64,000 bases of DNA from Pseudomonas sp. JM0905a (lineage in GTDB: Bacteria > Pseudomonadota > Gammaproteobacteria > Pseudomonadales > Pseudomonadaceae): positions 1 through 64,000 of the forward strand of contig NZ_JACXBU010000007.1 in assembly GCF_014700075.1 (NCBI RefSeq). Direction: 5' to 3'. Position 1 is the stretch's first letter. Each line of letters opens with the position of its first letter. A program made the translations under genes and the position numbers. This document shows positions 1-8,113 of the stretch, piece by piece. The notes beneath the pieces were generated by a model, which was not told the DNA's origin, did no database searches, and saw only the letters and a program-made list of their open reading frames with translations.

Positions 1-158
1 CCTGGGAGGCCCAGCAGCGCATGCTGGAAATCCTGCAGTTCAAGCTGGACGTGCTCTGGAGCATGCTCGACGCCATGAGCCTGGCCTACGAGCTGGACCG
101 TCCCCCCTACCACAGCGTGACCCGCGAACGGGTCTGGCACCGCGGTATTCCCCTATGA
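1..158 (+). CDS. pqqC: Pyrroloquinoline-quinone synthase PqqC, C-terminal part
   Basis: Only the last 51 codons are in the window (frame from base 3), ending in the peptide [11 protein letters not shown]. PqqC is the cofactor-free oxidase that carries out the last ring closure and oxidation of PQQ biosynthesis. The call rests mainly on position: the stop codon overlaps the pqqD start in an ATGA, and pqqE follows, which is the standard pqqABCDE order. The helical C-terminus ([19 protein letters not shown]) fits the all-helical PqqC fold. The catalytic part lies upstream of the window. Confidence 0.88.
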   Translation, partial: WEAQQRMLEILQFKLDVLWSMLDAMSLAYELDRPPYHSVTRERVWHRGIPL

Positions 159-433
159 GCGAGTTCGACGTACGTCAGGTTCCACAGTTTCGCCGTGGCT
201 ATCGATTGCAGTGGGAGTCGGCGCAGGGCTGCCATGTCCTGCTCTACCCGGAAGGCATGATCCGCCTCAATGAAAGTGCGGGCGCCATTGCCAATCAGAT
301 CGATGGCCAGCGCGATGTCGCCACCATCATCCATAACCTGAACGCCCTGTATCCGGGTGCACCGGAGCTGGCGGACGATGTCGTTCAGTTCATGGAGGTC
401 GCCAATGAAAAATTCTGGATCGAGCTCCGCTGA
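155..433 (+). CDS. pqqD: PQQ biosynthesis peptide chaperone PqqD
   Basis: A 92-residue protein of usual PqqD length. PqqD binds the PqqA precursor peptide and presents it to the radical-SAM enzyme PqqE. The sequence shows the family pattern: a beta-rich N-terminus (RRGYRLQWE... [16 protein letters not shown]) followed by a winged-helix-like C-terminus. The start overlaps the pqqC stop (ATGA), and the pqqE start lies inside its 3' end at 405, so the three genes are tightly coupled in translation. Confidence 0.95.
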   Translation: MSEFDVRQVPQFRRGYRLQWESAQGCHVLLYPEGMIRLNESAGAIANQIDGQRDVATIIHNLNALYPGAPELADDVVQFMEVANEKFWIELR

Positions 434-1556
434 GTCCGGCGTGGGCCTGCCCCTCTGGCTGCTGGCCGAACTCACCTACCGCTGCCCGCTGCAGTGCCCC
501 TACTGCTCCAACCCGCTGGACTTCGCCCAGCAGGGCGAGGAACTGACGACCGCGCAGTGGATCGAGGTATTCCGCCAGGCCCGCGCGCTGGGTGCCGCGC
601 AGCTGGGCTTTTCCGGTGGCGAGCCCTTGGTGCGCCAGGACCTGGAGGAGCTGATCCGCGCCGCCCGCGAGCTGGGTTACTACACCAACCTGATCACCTC
701 CGGCATCGGCCTCACCGAGGCGCGCGTCAACGCCTTCAGGGACGCCGGGCTGGACCATATCCAGGTCAGCTTCCAGGCCGCCGACGAGGCGGTGAACAAC
801 CTGCTGGCCGGCTCGAAGAAGGCCTTCGCGCAGAAGCTGGCGATGGCCCGCGCGGTGAAGGCGGCGGGCTATCCGATGGTGCTGAACTTCGTCACCCACC
901 GGCACAACATCGACCAGATCGAACGGATCATCGAGCTGTGCCTGGAACTGGAGGCGGACTTCGTCGAACTCGCCACCTGCCAGTTCTACGGCTGGGCCGA
1001 GCTGAACCGCGCCGGGCTGCTGCCGACCCGCGAACAATTGCAGCGCGCCGAACGCATCACCAATGAGTACCGCGCGAAGCTCTCCGCCGAGAAACACCCG
1101 TGCAAGCTGATCTTCGTCACCCCGGACTACTACGAGGAACGCCCCAAGGCCTGCATGAACGGCTGGGGCAACCTGTTCCTCGACATCACCCCGGACGGCA
1201 CCGCCTTGCCCTGCCACAGCGCGCGGCAGCTACCGGTACGCTTCCCCAACGTCAAGGAACACGACCTGCAGTACATCTGGTACGAGTCGTTCGGCTTCAA
1301 CCGCTTCCGCGGCTACGACTGGATGCCGGAACCCTGCCGCTCCTGCGACGAGAAGGAGAAGGACTTCGGCGGCTGCCGCTGTCAGGCCTTCCTGCTCACC
1401 GGCGATGCCAGCAACGCCGACCCGGTGTGCGCCAAGTCCGCCCATCACGGCCAGATACTGGCCGCGCGGGAAGAAGCGGAGCACGCCGCCAAGGGCTTGG
1501 AACAGCTGACCTACCGCAATGAGAAGAATGCACGGCTCATCGCCTCTAGCCGCTGA
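405..1556 (+). CDS. pqqE: PqqA peptide cyclase PqqE (radical SAM/SPASM)
   Basis: A 383-residue radical-SAM enzyme that forms the Glu-Tyr carbon-carbon crosslink in PqqA, the first committed step of PQQ synthesis. The radical-SAM cluster motif CPLQCPYC lies at residues 27-34 (C27, C31, C34), and the SAM-binding FSGGEP follows about 45 residues later. The C-terminal SPASM domain carries the cysteines for auxiliary clusters ([28 protein letters not shown]). I chose the ATG at 405, which overlaps the pqqD end; an upstream in-frame ATG at 357 would extend deep into pqqD. No pqqF/pqqH peptidase follows. Confidence 0.95.
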   Translation: MKNSGSSSAESGVGLPLWLLAELTYRCPLQCPYCSNPLDFAQQGEELTTAQWIEVFRQARALGAAQLGFSGGEPLVRQDLEELIRAARELGYYTNLITSGIGLTEARVNAFRDAGLDHIQVSFQAADEAVNNLLAGSKKAFAQKLAMARAVKAAGYPMVLNFVTHRHNIDQIERIIELCLELEADFVELATCQFYGWAELNRAGLLPTREQLQRAERITNEYRAKLSAEKHPCKLIFVTPDYYEERPKACMNGWGNLFLDITPDGTALPCHSARQLPVRFPNVKEHDLQYIWYESFGFNRFRGYDWMPEPCRSCDEKEKDFGGCRCQAFLLTGDASNADPVCAKSAHHGQILAAREEAEHAAKGLEQLTYRNEKNARLIASSR

Positions 1557-1670
1557 ATCCATGAACAGCCGACTCGCACCAGGCCTCAGCCCCCTGCGGC
1601 GAGTCACTGGCAGCTGGTACTGCGTGGTGAATAGCGAACCAGTGACACTCGAGCAGGGTGCCTCAAGCCA

Positions 1671-2087
1671 TCAGCTCTCGACGGCTCGCTTCAGCGCTGC
1701 CAGGCCATCCTCATAGATGGCGGTGAAGAGCGCAGTGGCTTCCGCGTCGCTGATGCCCTCGGGGATGAAGGAACCGAACCATTCCACGCGGGAACCCTGG
1801 CCATTGTTTCCGGGCAGGACACGCAGGGTCGCTTCGTAGTCGCGGACCGGGGCGGGCCCACTCAGGATGGTGTAGCTGTAGCGGCGCTCGGCTTCGTTGA
1901 AGTCCAGCAGGCGCTCGATGATGGTGTCGCCGGCGACGCTCTTCAGCGTGCGCACGCGGCCTCCCTCGCTGAGCGCGCTCTGCGGAATGAACGGCAGCCA
2001 GTCGGGCAGCGAGTCGAAGCCGCCGATCAGTTGCCAGACCTGGTCGATGTCGGTGTCGAGGTCGATGAAAGCAGTGGCCTTGGCCAT
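1671..2087 (-). CDS. SRPBCC (START/Bet v1-like) family protein
   Basis: A 138-residue protein of the SRPBCC/polyketide-cyclase-2 type. It has the usual N-terminal strand with an acidic pair (ATAFIDLDTDIDQVWQLIGGFDSLPDWLP), a central RVRTL..GDTIIERLL strand pair and a C-terminal helix (ALFTAIYEDGLAALKRAV). Such proteins bind hydrophobic ligands; the ligand here is unknown. Start taken at 2087, where GGGAG precedes the ATG; a longer frame to 2174 has no such signal and would overlap the aldo/keto reductase end. It lies downstream of that reductase on the same strand and may be cotranscribed with it. Confidence 0.8.
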   Translation of the reverse strand: MAKATAFIDLDTDIDQVWQLIGGFDSLPDWLPFIPQSALSEGGRVRTLKSVAGDTIIERLLDFNEAERRYSYTILSGPAPVRDYEATLRVLPGNNGQGSRVEWFGSFIPEGISDAEATALFTAIYEDGLAALKRAVES

Positions 2088-2170
2088 GATGTTTCTCCCG
2101 GGGCATTGGCCCCAAATGATCCGATGATGGGTTGTGCTGCGCCGGGCCGCGAGGCCCGGCGACTGAGGGT

Positions 2171-3181
2171 TCACACTGGCGGGACAGGTGCTACGGCGCT
2201 GATCAGGCCCTGGGCGCGCAGGTCGTTCCAGAACGCGGCCGGGATGACGGCGCTGAGCGCTGCATGGTCTTGGTTGGCGTGCAGCGGGCGGGTCGAACCG
2301 GGAATCGCAGCGACCACGGCCGGATGGGCCAGGGCGAACTGCAGGGCGGCGGCTTTCACGTCAACGCCGTGGTCGCGGGCCACCGAGCGGATGCGTTCCA
2401 GCTTCGCCAGCACGGCCGGGCTGGCCTTCTGGTACTCGAAGTGTTCACCGCCAGCAGTCACGCCCGAGCTGTAAGGGCCGCCGACGACGATGCCGACGCC
2501 CTGCTCCAGTGCCTGCGGCATCACCCGTTGCAACGCGCGCTCATGGTCCAGCAACGAGTAACGGCCGGCGAGCAGAAAGCCATCGGGGCGCGGCTCGTCC
2601 AGGTCCAGGGTCAGCTCGATGGGCTCGACGCGGTTCACGCCCAGGCCCCAGGCCTTGATCACGCCTTCTTCACGCAGGCGGGTAAGCACGCGGAAGGCAC
2701 CGGTACGGGCGATCTCGAACTGGGTCAGCCATTGGTCACCGTAGAAGTCCTGGGCGATGTCGTGGATCCAGACGATATCGAGGCGGTCGGTGCCCAGGCG
2801 TTTCAGGCTGTCCTCGATGGAGCGCAGGGTGGCGTCGGCGCTGTAGTCGTTGACGATGCGGTTGCGATTGCCGTGCTCGAACAGGCCGCTCTTTTCGCCC
2901 AGCTCGCGAGCGGCCGGGTCTTCCAGTTCGTCGAGGATGATGCGGCCGACCTTGGTGCTCATTACGTATTCGTCACGCGGGCGGTTGGCCAGGGCGGCGC
3001 CCAGGCGGGTTTCGGACAGGCCGGCGCCGTAGAAGGGAGCGGTGTCGAAGTAACGCACGCCGTTGTTCCAGGCGGCATCGACGGTGGCCTGCACTTCCTC
3101 GGCGGGCACGGCACGGAACATGTTGCCCAGCGGCGCGGTGCCGAAACCAAGGCGGCTGGGGATCAGGGACTTCAGACTCAT
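2171..3181 (-). CDS. Aldo/keto reductase (aldose 1-dehydrogenase / pyridoxal 4-dehydrogenase-like)
   Basis: A 336-residue NAD(P)-dependent oxidoreductase with a TIM-barrel fold. The AKR catalytic tetrad is visible: D46, Y51 (FDTAPFYGAG), K77 (STKVGR) and H140 (VWIHD). The long loop around residues 86-110 and the PGSTRP end motif resemble the D-threo-aldose 1-dehydrogenase / pyridoxal 4-dehydrogenase subgroup, but the substrate cannot be fixed. It lies downstream of the LysR gene on the same strand. A 20-bp element at 3263-3282 matches one upstream of the SDR at 4339, suggesting shared control by that LysR protein. Confidence 0.88.
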   Translation of the reverse strand: MSLKSLIPSRLGFGTAPLGNMFRAVPAEEVQATVDAAWNNGVRYFDTAPFYGAGLSETRLGAALANRPRDEYVMSTKVGRIILDELEDPAARELGEKSGLFEHGNRNRIVNDYSADATLRSIEDSLKRLGTDRLDIVWIHDIAQDFYGDQWLTQFEIARTGAFRVLTRLREEGVIKAWGLGVNRVEPIELTLDLDEPRPDGFLLAGRYSLLDHERALQRVMPQALEQGVGIVVGGPYSSGVTAGGEHFEYQKASPAVLAKLERIRSVARDHGVDVKAAALQFALAHPAVVAAIPGSTRPLHANQDHAALSAVIPAAFWNDLRAQGLISAVAPVPPV

Positions 3182-3262
3182 GGGGGTTCTCCGGTTGGGG
3201 GGAGTCGCTTGTGAACTCCAGTGGCGGCAATCCTATGCCCGCCCAATCGAGACCGTCCAAGT

Positions 3263-3282
3263 CATAATTCGACAGACTTGAG
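3263..3282 (-). promoter_or_regulatory. Putative LysR operator, copy upstream of the aldo/keto reductase
   Basis: Read on the minus strand this is CTCAAGTCTGTCGAATTATG, 18 of 20 identical to the element at 4228-4247. It lies about 80 bp upstream of the reductase start and points toward it, just as the other copy points toward the SDR from about 90 bp. Same orientation and distance relative to two different genes argues for a real operator. That the neighbouring LysR protein binds it is inference. Confidence 0.6.
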
Positions 3283-3317
3283 ACCTTAATTATCATCAAG
3301 TCCCTTCCGCCTGTCGG

Positions 3318-4214
3318 TCAGACCTTGGCGCCCGCCAGCACCATTTCACGGAAGTCGCCCACTATCGGCCGCAGGTCGACGCGGTGCCAGGCGGCCCACA
3401 GGCCGGTGCTCTGGCCCAGCCACGGCAATTCGCGCAGCACCACGTTGGGGTTACGCTCGCCGCCGATGCTCTGCTGGATCAGTGCCAGCCCCAGGCCCGC
3501 CGAAACCAGGCCGATGGCGCTCAGCGGCTCGGCGGCTTCCAGGCGGATCTGCGGGGTGAAGCCGGCGGCCACGCAGTTGGCGAGGAAGCGCTCGCGGCCA
3601 TTGGGCTGCAACTGGCCCTCCACCATGATCCAGTCCTGCTCGTGCAGGTCCGCCGGCTCGATCACCGGTTTGTCCGCGAGCGGGTGATCCAGCGGCAAGG
3701 CGAGGTGCAGTGGGTCGTCGAATACAGGAGCGGCGAGCAGATCCGGGTCGTCCTCCGCCGGCGGTTCGCACACCAGGGCGATGTCCAGGCTGCGCTGGCG
3801 CAGACCCTCGAACTGCTCCCGGGCCGAGAGGTTGTAGAGCGCGATGTGGATACCCGGACGCTCCTCGCGCACATGGCGCAGCGCCTCGGGCAGCACGCCG
3901 GCGTGGATGGCATGGCTGACGTAGCCGATGCACAGCCCCCCCGTCTCGCCCCGGCCCAGGCGGCGGCCGAGGGACTCCAGGCGCTCGGCGTGCTTGAGCA
4001 GCGCCTTGGCCTCGTGCAGGAAGGTGCGCCCGTCGGACGTCAGGCGAAGGCGCTGCTGGCTGCGTTCGAACAGCTGCAGGCCGAGGCGCTCCTCCAGTTG
4101 GGCGATCTGCCGGCTCAGCGGCGACTGGGAAATGTGCAGCTGCTCCGCCGCCTTGCCGACGTGCTCGACTTCGGCCACGGCGACGAAATAACGGAGTTGT
4201 CTGAGATCGAGCAT
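3318..4214 (-). CDS. LysR-family transcriptional regulator
   Basis: A 298-residue LTTR. The winged HTH is at residues 1-60 (LDLRQLRYFVAVAEVEHVGKAAEQLHISQSPLSRQI), followed by a linker helix and a periplasmic-binding-like effector domain. It is transcribed divergently from the SDR at 4339, with the aldo/keto reductase behind it on the same strand. The matching elements at 3263-3282 and 4228-4247 suggest it controls both genes. The effector is unknown. Confidence 0.93.
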   Translation of the reverse strand: MLDLRQLRYFVAVAEVEHVGKAAEQLHISQSPLSRQIAQLEERLGLQLFERSQQRLRLTSDGRTFLHEAKALLKHAERLESLGRRLGRGETGGLCIGYVSHAIHAGVLPEALRHVREERPGIHIALYNLSAREQFEGLRQRSLDIALVCEPPAEDDPDLLAAPVFDDPLHLALPLDHPLADKPVIEPADLHEQDWIMVEGQLQPNGRERFLANCVAAGFTPQIRLEAAEPLSAIGLVSAGLGLALIQQSIGGERNPNVVLRELPWLGQSTGLWAAWHRVDLRPIVGDFREMVLAGAKV

Positions 4215-4227
4215 AGACCCTCAAGGA

Positions 4228-4247
4228 CTCAAGTATGTCGAATTAAG
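4228..4247 (+). promoter_or_regulatory. Putative LysR operator, copy between lysR and SDR
   Basis: CTCAAGTATGTCGAATTAAG in the LysR/SDR divergent intergenic region. It matches 18 of 20 bases of the element in front of the aldo/keto reductase (3263-3282, minus strand). The halves CTCAA and TTAAG form a weak dyad, as is common for LTTR sites. It is about 90 bp from the SDR start and next to the lysR start, so it could also mediate autoregulation. Confidence 0.6.
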
Positions 4248-4338
4248 TTATGTACGATCTTACAAGCCGCTCCTAGCATGGCGCCATATCCAGACGATTA
4301 CCGGCACATCCCGTGCCCCCTGGATGAGGATCAACGAC

Positions 4339-5130
4339 ATGCAAATCGATCTCGGCGGCAAGACCGCCATCATCAGTGGTTCCACCGGCGGAATCGGCCT
4401 GGGCATCGCCCGCCAGTTGGCCGCTTCCGGCGCCGACGTGGTCATAGTCGGGCGCAATGCTGCCTCCGTGAACGAAGCCGTGGCCGGCATCCGTGCCACC
4501 AACGGCAAGGCCCGTGGCGTGGTCGCCGATCTCGGCAACGCCGAAGGCGCACAGGCGCTGTTCGCCGCCGAGCCCGACGCCGACATCCTGGTGAACAACC
4601 TGGGCATCTATAACGACGTCGATTTCTATGAGACCAACGACCAGGAATGGCTGGACTTCTACGAGATCAACGTGCTCTCCGGCGTGCGCCTGGCCCGCCA
4701 CTACACCCCCGGCATGGTCGAGCGCGGCTGGGGCCGGGTGATCTTCCTGTCCTCCGAATCGGGCGTGGCCATCCCGGCGCAGATGATCAACTACGGCGTC
4801 ACCAAGGCCGCCAACCTCGCCGTCTCCCACGGCCTGGCCAAGCGCCTGGCAGGCACCGGCGTCACCGTCAACGCCATCCTCCCCGGCCCGACCTTCACCG
4901 AAGGCGTGGCGAATCTCGTGGCCGATGCCGTACGCCAGTCCGGCCGTACCGCACGCGAGGAAGCGGATGAATTCGTGCGCCGCGAGCGCCCCAGTTCCAT
5001 CATCCAGCGCGTGGCTGAAGTCGAAGAAGTGGCGGCCCTGGTGACCTACGTTGCCTCGCCCTACTCTTCCGCGACTACCGGAGCCGCCTTGCGCGTAGAC
5101 GGTGGCGTGGTGGACAGCATGGCTATCTGA
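4339..5130 (+). CDS. SDR family oxidoreductase
   Basis: A 263-residue classical short-chain dehydrogenase. The cofactor motif SGSTGGIG is at 13-20, NNLG near 86, catalytic S139, and Y152-x-x-x-K156 (YGVTK). The C-terminal RVDGG motif before the end is typical of FabG-like enzymes. Start at 4339 is supported by GAGGA upstream; an in-frame ATG 15 bases earlier lies in the ribosome-binding region. It is divergent from the LysR gene. The substrate is unknown. Confidence 0.9.
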   Translation: MQIDLGGKTAIISGSTGGIGLGIARQLAASGADVVIVGRNAASVNEAVAGIRATNGKARGVVADLGNAEGAQALFAAEPDADILVNNLGIYNDVDFYETNDQEWLDFYEINVLSGVRLARHYTPGMVERGWGRVIFLSSESGVAIPAQMINYGVTKAANLAVSHGLAKRLAGTGVTVNAILPGPTFTEGVANLVADAVRQSGRTAREEADEFVRRERPSSIIQRVAEVEEVAALVTYVASPYSSATTGAALRVDGGVVDSMAI

Positions 5131-5190
5131 AGCCGATTGGAAAATCCCATCATGGCCAACGCCTGCGCCTCCCCGCCCGGACGTGCAAGG

Positions 5191-5976
5191 TCAGAATGTG
5201 CCCGGGTAGGCTCCGCCGTCGATCAGCAGGTTCTGCCCGGTGATGTACCCGCCGTGGACGCTGCACAGAAACGCGCAGTACGCCCCGAACTCCTTGGCAT
5301 CGCCGAACCGCGCCGCCGGGATCGCCTGGCGGCGTGCCTGGGTGGTCGCCTGCAGGTCGCCGCTGGCCTGGCTCGCGGCCTGCAGGGTCTTCTGCAGGCG
5401 GGCGGTGTCGAAGGCGCCCGGCAGCAGGTTGTTCAGGGTCACGTTGCGCCCGGCCAGGCGCTGCTGACGGGCGAGCCCGGCGATGAAACCGGTCAGGCCG
5501 CTGCGCGCGCCGTTGGACAGGCCCAGGATATCGATTGGCGCCTTCACCGCGCCCGAGGTGATGTTCACCACCCGCCCGAAGCCACGCTCGGCCATGCCAT
5601 CGACCACTGCCTTGATCAACTCGATGGGCGTGAGCATGTTGGCGTCCAGGGCCTTGATCCAGTCTTCCCGGCCCCAGGCGCGAAAATCACCCGGGGGCGG
5701 ACCGCCTGCGTTGTTGACCAGGATATCGACCTGCGGGCACGCGCCGAGCAGGGCCTGGCGTACCGCCGGGTCGGCCACATCACCTGCGACCGTGCGCACC
5801 TCGATGGCCGGGAAGCGGCTGCGCAGCTCGGCGGCCGTCTGTTCCAGGGTGGTGGCGGTGCGGGCGTTGATCACCAGGTTGACGCCTTCGCCGCCCAGGG
5901 CTTCGGCGCATCCCTTGCCCAGCCCCTGGCTGGCAGCACAGACGATGGCCCAGCGGCCCTTGATACCTAGATCCAT
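5191..5976 (-). CDS. SDR-fold protein with altered catalytic residues
   Basis: A 261-residue protein with a complete Rossmann SDR fold: glycine motif CAASQGLG (13-20), NNAGG (88-92), NITSG with the usual Ser at 141, and LIDGG near the C-terminus. The YxxxK dyad is absent. The aligned segment reads LGLSNGARSGLTG, so Tyr and Lys positions appear to hold S154 and R158. It may bind NAD(P) without classical SDR catalysis, or use other residues. Start 5976 chosen because the upstream extension to 6165 runs into the next gene. It converges with the SDR at 4339-5130. Confidence 0.85.
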   Translation of the reverse strand: MDLGIKGRWAIVCAASQGLGKGCAEALGGEGVNLVINARTATTLEQTAAELRSRFPAIEVRTVAGDVADPAVRQALLGACPQVDILVNNAGGPPPGDFRAWGREDWIKALDANMLTPIELIKAVVDGMAERGFGRVVNITSGAVKAPIDILGLSNGARSGLTGFIAGLARQQRLAGRNVTLNNLLPGAFDTARLQKTLQAASQASGDLQATTQARRQAIPAARFGDAKEFGAYCAFLCSVHGGYITGQNLLIDGGAYPGTF

Positions 5977-6037
5977 GTTGGCTCCTCGCTGAATTGATGC
6001 CGTGGACATTTTAATCTGAGGCAGAACACGGCCCCTT

Positions 6038-6060
6038 GCGGGAGCGGCGGTTCCGCTCCG
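6038..6060. repeat. REP-like hairpin (GGAGCGG/CCGCTCC)
   Basis: The intergenic gap 5977-6136 contains a hairpin with arms GGAGCGG and CCGCTCC, part of a GCGGGAGCGG sequence resembling REP elements known from P. putida-type genomes. It differs from the GGCGATT/AATCGCC elements at 29, 36, 41-43 and 52 kb. A related sequence is at 10948-10985, on the far side of the catabolic genes. Confidence 0.45.
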
Positions 6061-6136
6061 ATTTATCCGCAGAAGGGCCCGCGCAGGCAATACACGACAG
6101 TGGCCTAGCAGCCTGCGCCAGGCCCGGAGACGGCGC

Positions 6137-7711
6137 TTACAATGCGTCGCGGCTGAACACTCCATCCACCAGGCGATTGATGCCCAGCGGGTTGGCGTCC
6201 TTCAGCGCATCGGGCAACAGCGCATCGGGCAGGTTCTGGTAGCACACCGGCCGCAGGAAGCGGTCGATGGCCAGGGTGCCGACCGAGGTGCCACGGGCGT
6301 CCGAGGTGGCCGGGTACGGGCCACCATGGACCATGGCGTCGCTGACTTCGACACCGGTCGGGTAGCCATTGACCAGCACCCGCCCGACCTTCTCCTCCAG
6401 CACGGCCAGCACATCACCCGCCTGCAACAGCTCGTCCGGCTCACCGATCAAGGTGGCGGTCAACTGCCCCCGCAGCCCGGCCAGGGCCCGGTGCAGTTCC
6501 TCGCGGTCGGCCACTTCCACCACCACGGTGGCCGGGCCGAACACCTCTTCCTGCAGCAGCTCGTCGCCTTCAAGCAACAGGCGCACATCGGCCTTGAACA
6601 ACTGGGCCGAGGCCTGCGGGCCATCCTGGCGGACGGCGCTCAGACGCTGTACGTGCGGGTGCGCCTCCAGGGCGCGCACGCCTGCCGTGTAGCTGGCCAG
6701 AGTCCCGCGGTTGAGCATGGCCTGGGCCGGCTGGTCGTCCAGTTGCAGGCGCAAGGCCCCAACAAACGCGCTGAACGCAGGCGAACGCAGACCAATGACC
6801 AAACCGGGATTGGTACAGAACTGCCCTGCCCCCAGCACCACCGACGCGCTCAGCTCACGGGCAATGAGCTCGCCCCGCTGGCGCAATGCCTCGGGCAGCA
6901 CCAGCACCGGGTTGATGCTGCTCATTTCGGCGAACACCGGGATCGGCTGCGCACGCGCCGCAGCCAGGTCGCACAAAGCCCGGCCGCCCTTGAGCGAGCC
7001 GGTGAAGCCTACGGCCTGGATCGCAGGGTGGTGCACCAGGCGCTCGCCGACACCACTGCCGAAGATCATGTTGAACACCCCGGCTGGCATGTGCGTGCGC
7101 AGTGCCGCGCGCTCGATCGCATCGGCCACCTGCTCGGCCGTGGCCATGTGTCCGCCATGGGCCTTGACCACCACCGGGCAGCCGGCGGCCAGTGCCGCAG
7201 CGGTGTCGCCACCTGCGGTGGAAAACGCCAGCGGGAAGTTGCTGGCACCGAACACTGCCACCGGCCCCACGCCCAGGCGGCACTGGCGCAGGTCAGGACG
7301 CGGCAGCGGCTGACGCTCGGGCATGGCGCGATCGATGCGTGCGCCGAAAAAGTCGCCCCGGCGCAGCACCTGGGCGAATAGCCGCAACTGCCCGCTGGTG
7401 CGCCCGCGTTCACCCTTGATGCGCGGTGCCGGCAAGGCGGTCTCGCGCCCTACCAAGGCGATGAACTCGTCACCCAGGGCGTCCAGTTCGTCAGCGATGG
7501 CCTCCAGGAAGCTGGCCCGGCGCTCCGGGGCCAGAGCGCGATAGACAGGGTAAGCCGTGGCCGCAGCCTGGGCCGCGGCATCCACTTCGGCGTCGGTAGC
7601 CTGGTGGAAGAAGCCTGGCAGGCGCTCGCCGCTGTGGGCATCGATGCTGCTCAGCAACACCGTGCCCAGGCCGCTGCGACGCCCACCGATGTAGTTGTAT
7701 CCGTCGGACAT
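6137..7711 (-). CDS. Aldehyde dehydrogenase, 2-oxoglutarate-semialdehyde (2,5-dioxovalerate) type
   Basis: A 524-residue NAD(P)-dependent ALDH. Active-site residues are visible: N158 (FGASNFPLAF), E262 (FAEMSSINP) and C299 (GQFCTNPG). The long C-terminal tail (LAIDRFLRPVCYQNLPDALLPD) and overall length are typical of alpha-ketoglutarate semialdehyde dehydrogenases, which convert 2-oxoglutarate semialdehyde to 2-oxoglutarate at the end of sugar-acid and hydroxyproline pathways. Start at the ATG 7711; an in-frame TTG two codons earlier is less likely. It precedes genes for a NIPSNAP protein and Fe-alcohol dehydrogenase on the same strand. A decayed copy of its C-terminus is at 57771-57907. Confidence 0.88.
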   Translation of the reverse strand: MSDGYNYIGGRRSGLGTVLLSSIDAHSGERLPGFFHQATDAEVDAAAQAAATAYPVYRALAPERRASFLEAIADELDALGDEFIALVGRETALPAPRIKGERGRTSGQLRLFAQVLRRGDFFGARIDRAMPERQPLPRPDLRQCRLGVGPVAVFGASNFPLAFSTAGGDTAAALAAGCPVVVKAHGGHMATAEQVADAIERAALRTHMPAGVFNMIFGSGVGERLVHHPAIQAVGFTGSLKGGRALCDLAAARAQPIPVFAEMSSINPVLVLPEALRQRGELIARELSASVVLGAGQFCTNPGLVIGLRSPAFSAFVGALRLQLDDQPAQAMLNRGTLASYTAGVRALEAHPHVQRLSAVRQDGPQASAQLFKADVRLLLEGDELLQEEVFGPATVVVEVADREELHRALAGLRGQLTATLIGEPDELLQAGDVLAVLEEKVGRVLVNGYPTGVEVSDAMVHGGPYPATSDARGTSVGTLAIDRFLRPVCYQNLPDALLPDALKDANPLGINRLVDGVFSRDAL

Positions 7712-7741
7712 GAACAATTCGCTCGCAAGAAAGACAGGGGG

Positions 7742-8056
7742 TCACTGGATGGGCGAGAACGCTGCCGGCATCAGCAGCTTGGACTCCATGCGGATCAGCA
7801 TCGGGAACGCCTTGGGGATGAAGCGCTCGAGCCAGTCGCGGTCTTCATAGAGCGCGGCGCGGCGACGGATGCGGTCGTCCAGGCTTTCATAGGCCCAGAT
7901 GTGCACCACCTGGTTGAGCTCACCGATTTCGGTGTACCACCAGCCCACCAGGGTGGCGTAGCGGGAGATCACGGGCAGGCCTTCTTTCTCGAAGTGCTCC
8001 AGGTACTCCTTCATCTTGCCGATGTGCAGGGTGTAGGTGCGCATTTCATAGAACAT
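7742..8056 (-). CDS. NIPSNAP family protein
   Basis: A 104-residue alpha/beta-barrel protein with the NIPSNAP signature: N-terminal YEMRTYTL, central GWWYTEIGELNQVVHIWAY and a basic helix (DRIRRRAALYEDRDW). Bacterial NIPSNAP proteins often sit in catabolic operons, but their chemistry is mostly undefined. It lies between the aldehyde dehydrogenase (30 bp downstream) and the Fe-alcohol dehydrogenase (57 bp upstream), all on the minus strand, so an operon is likely. Confidence 0.88.
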   Translation of the reverse strand: MFYEMRTYTLHIGKMKEYLEHFEKEGLPVISRYATLVGWWYTEIGELNQVVHIWAYESLDDRIRRRAALYEDRDWLERFIPKAFPMLIRMESKLLMPAAFSPIQ

Positions 8057-8113
8057 GGACAGGGCTTCCTAGGCAGGCATACCCGCAGCCGGGTACGCGA
8101 AGGGGTAATGGGT

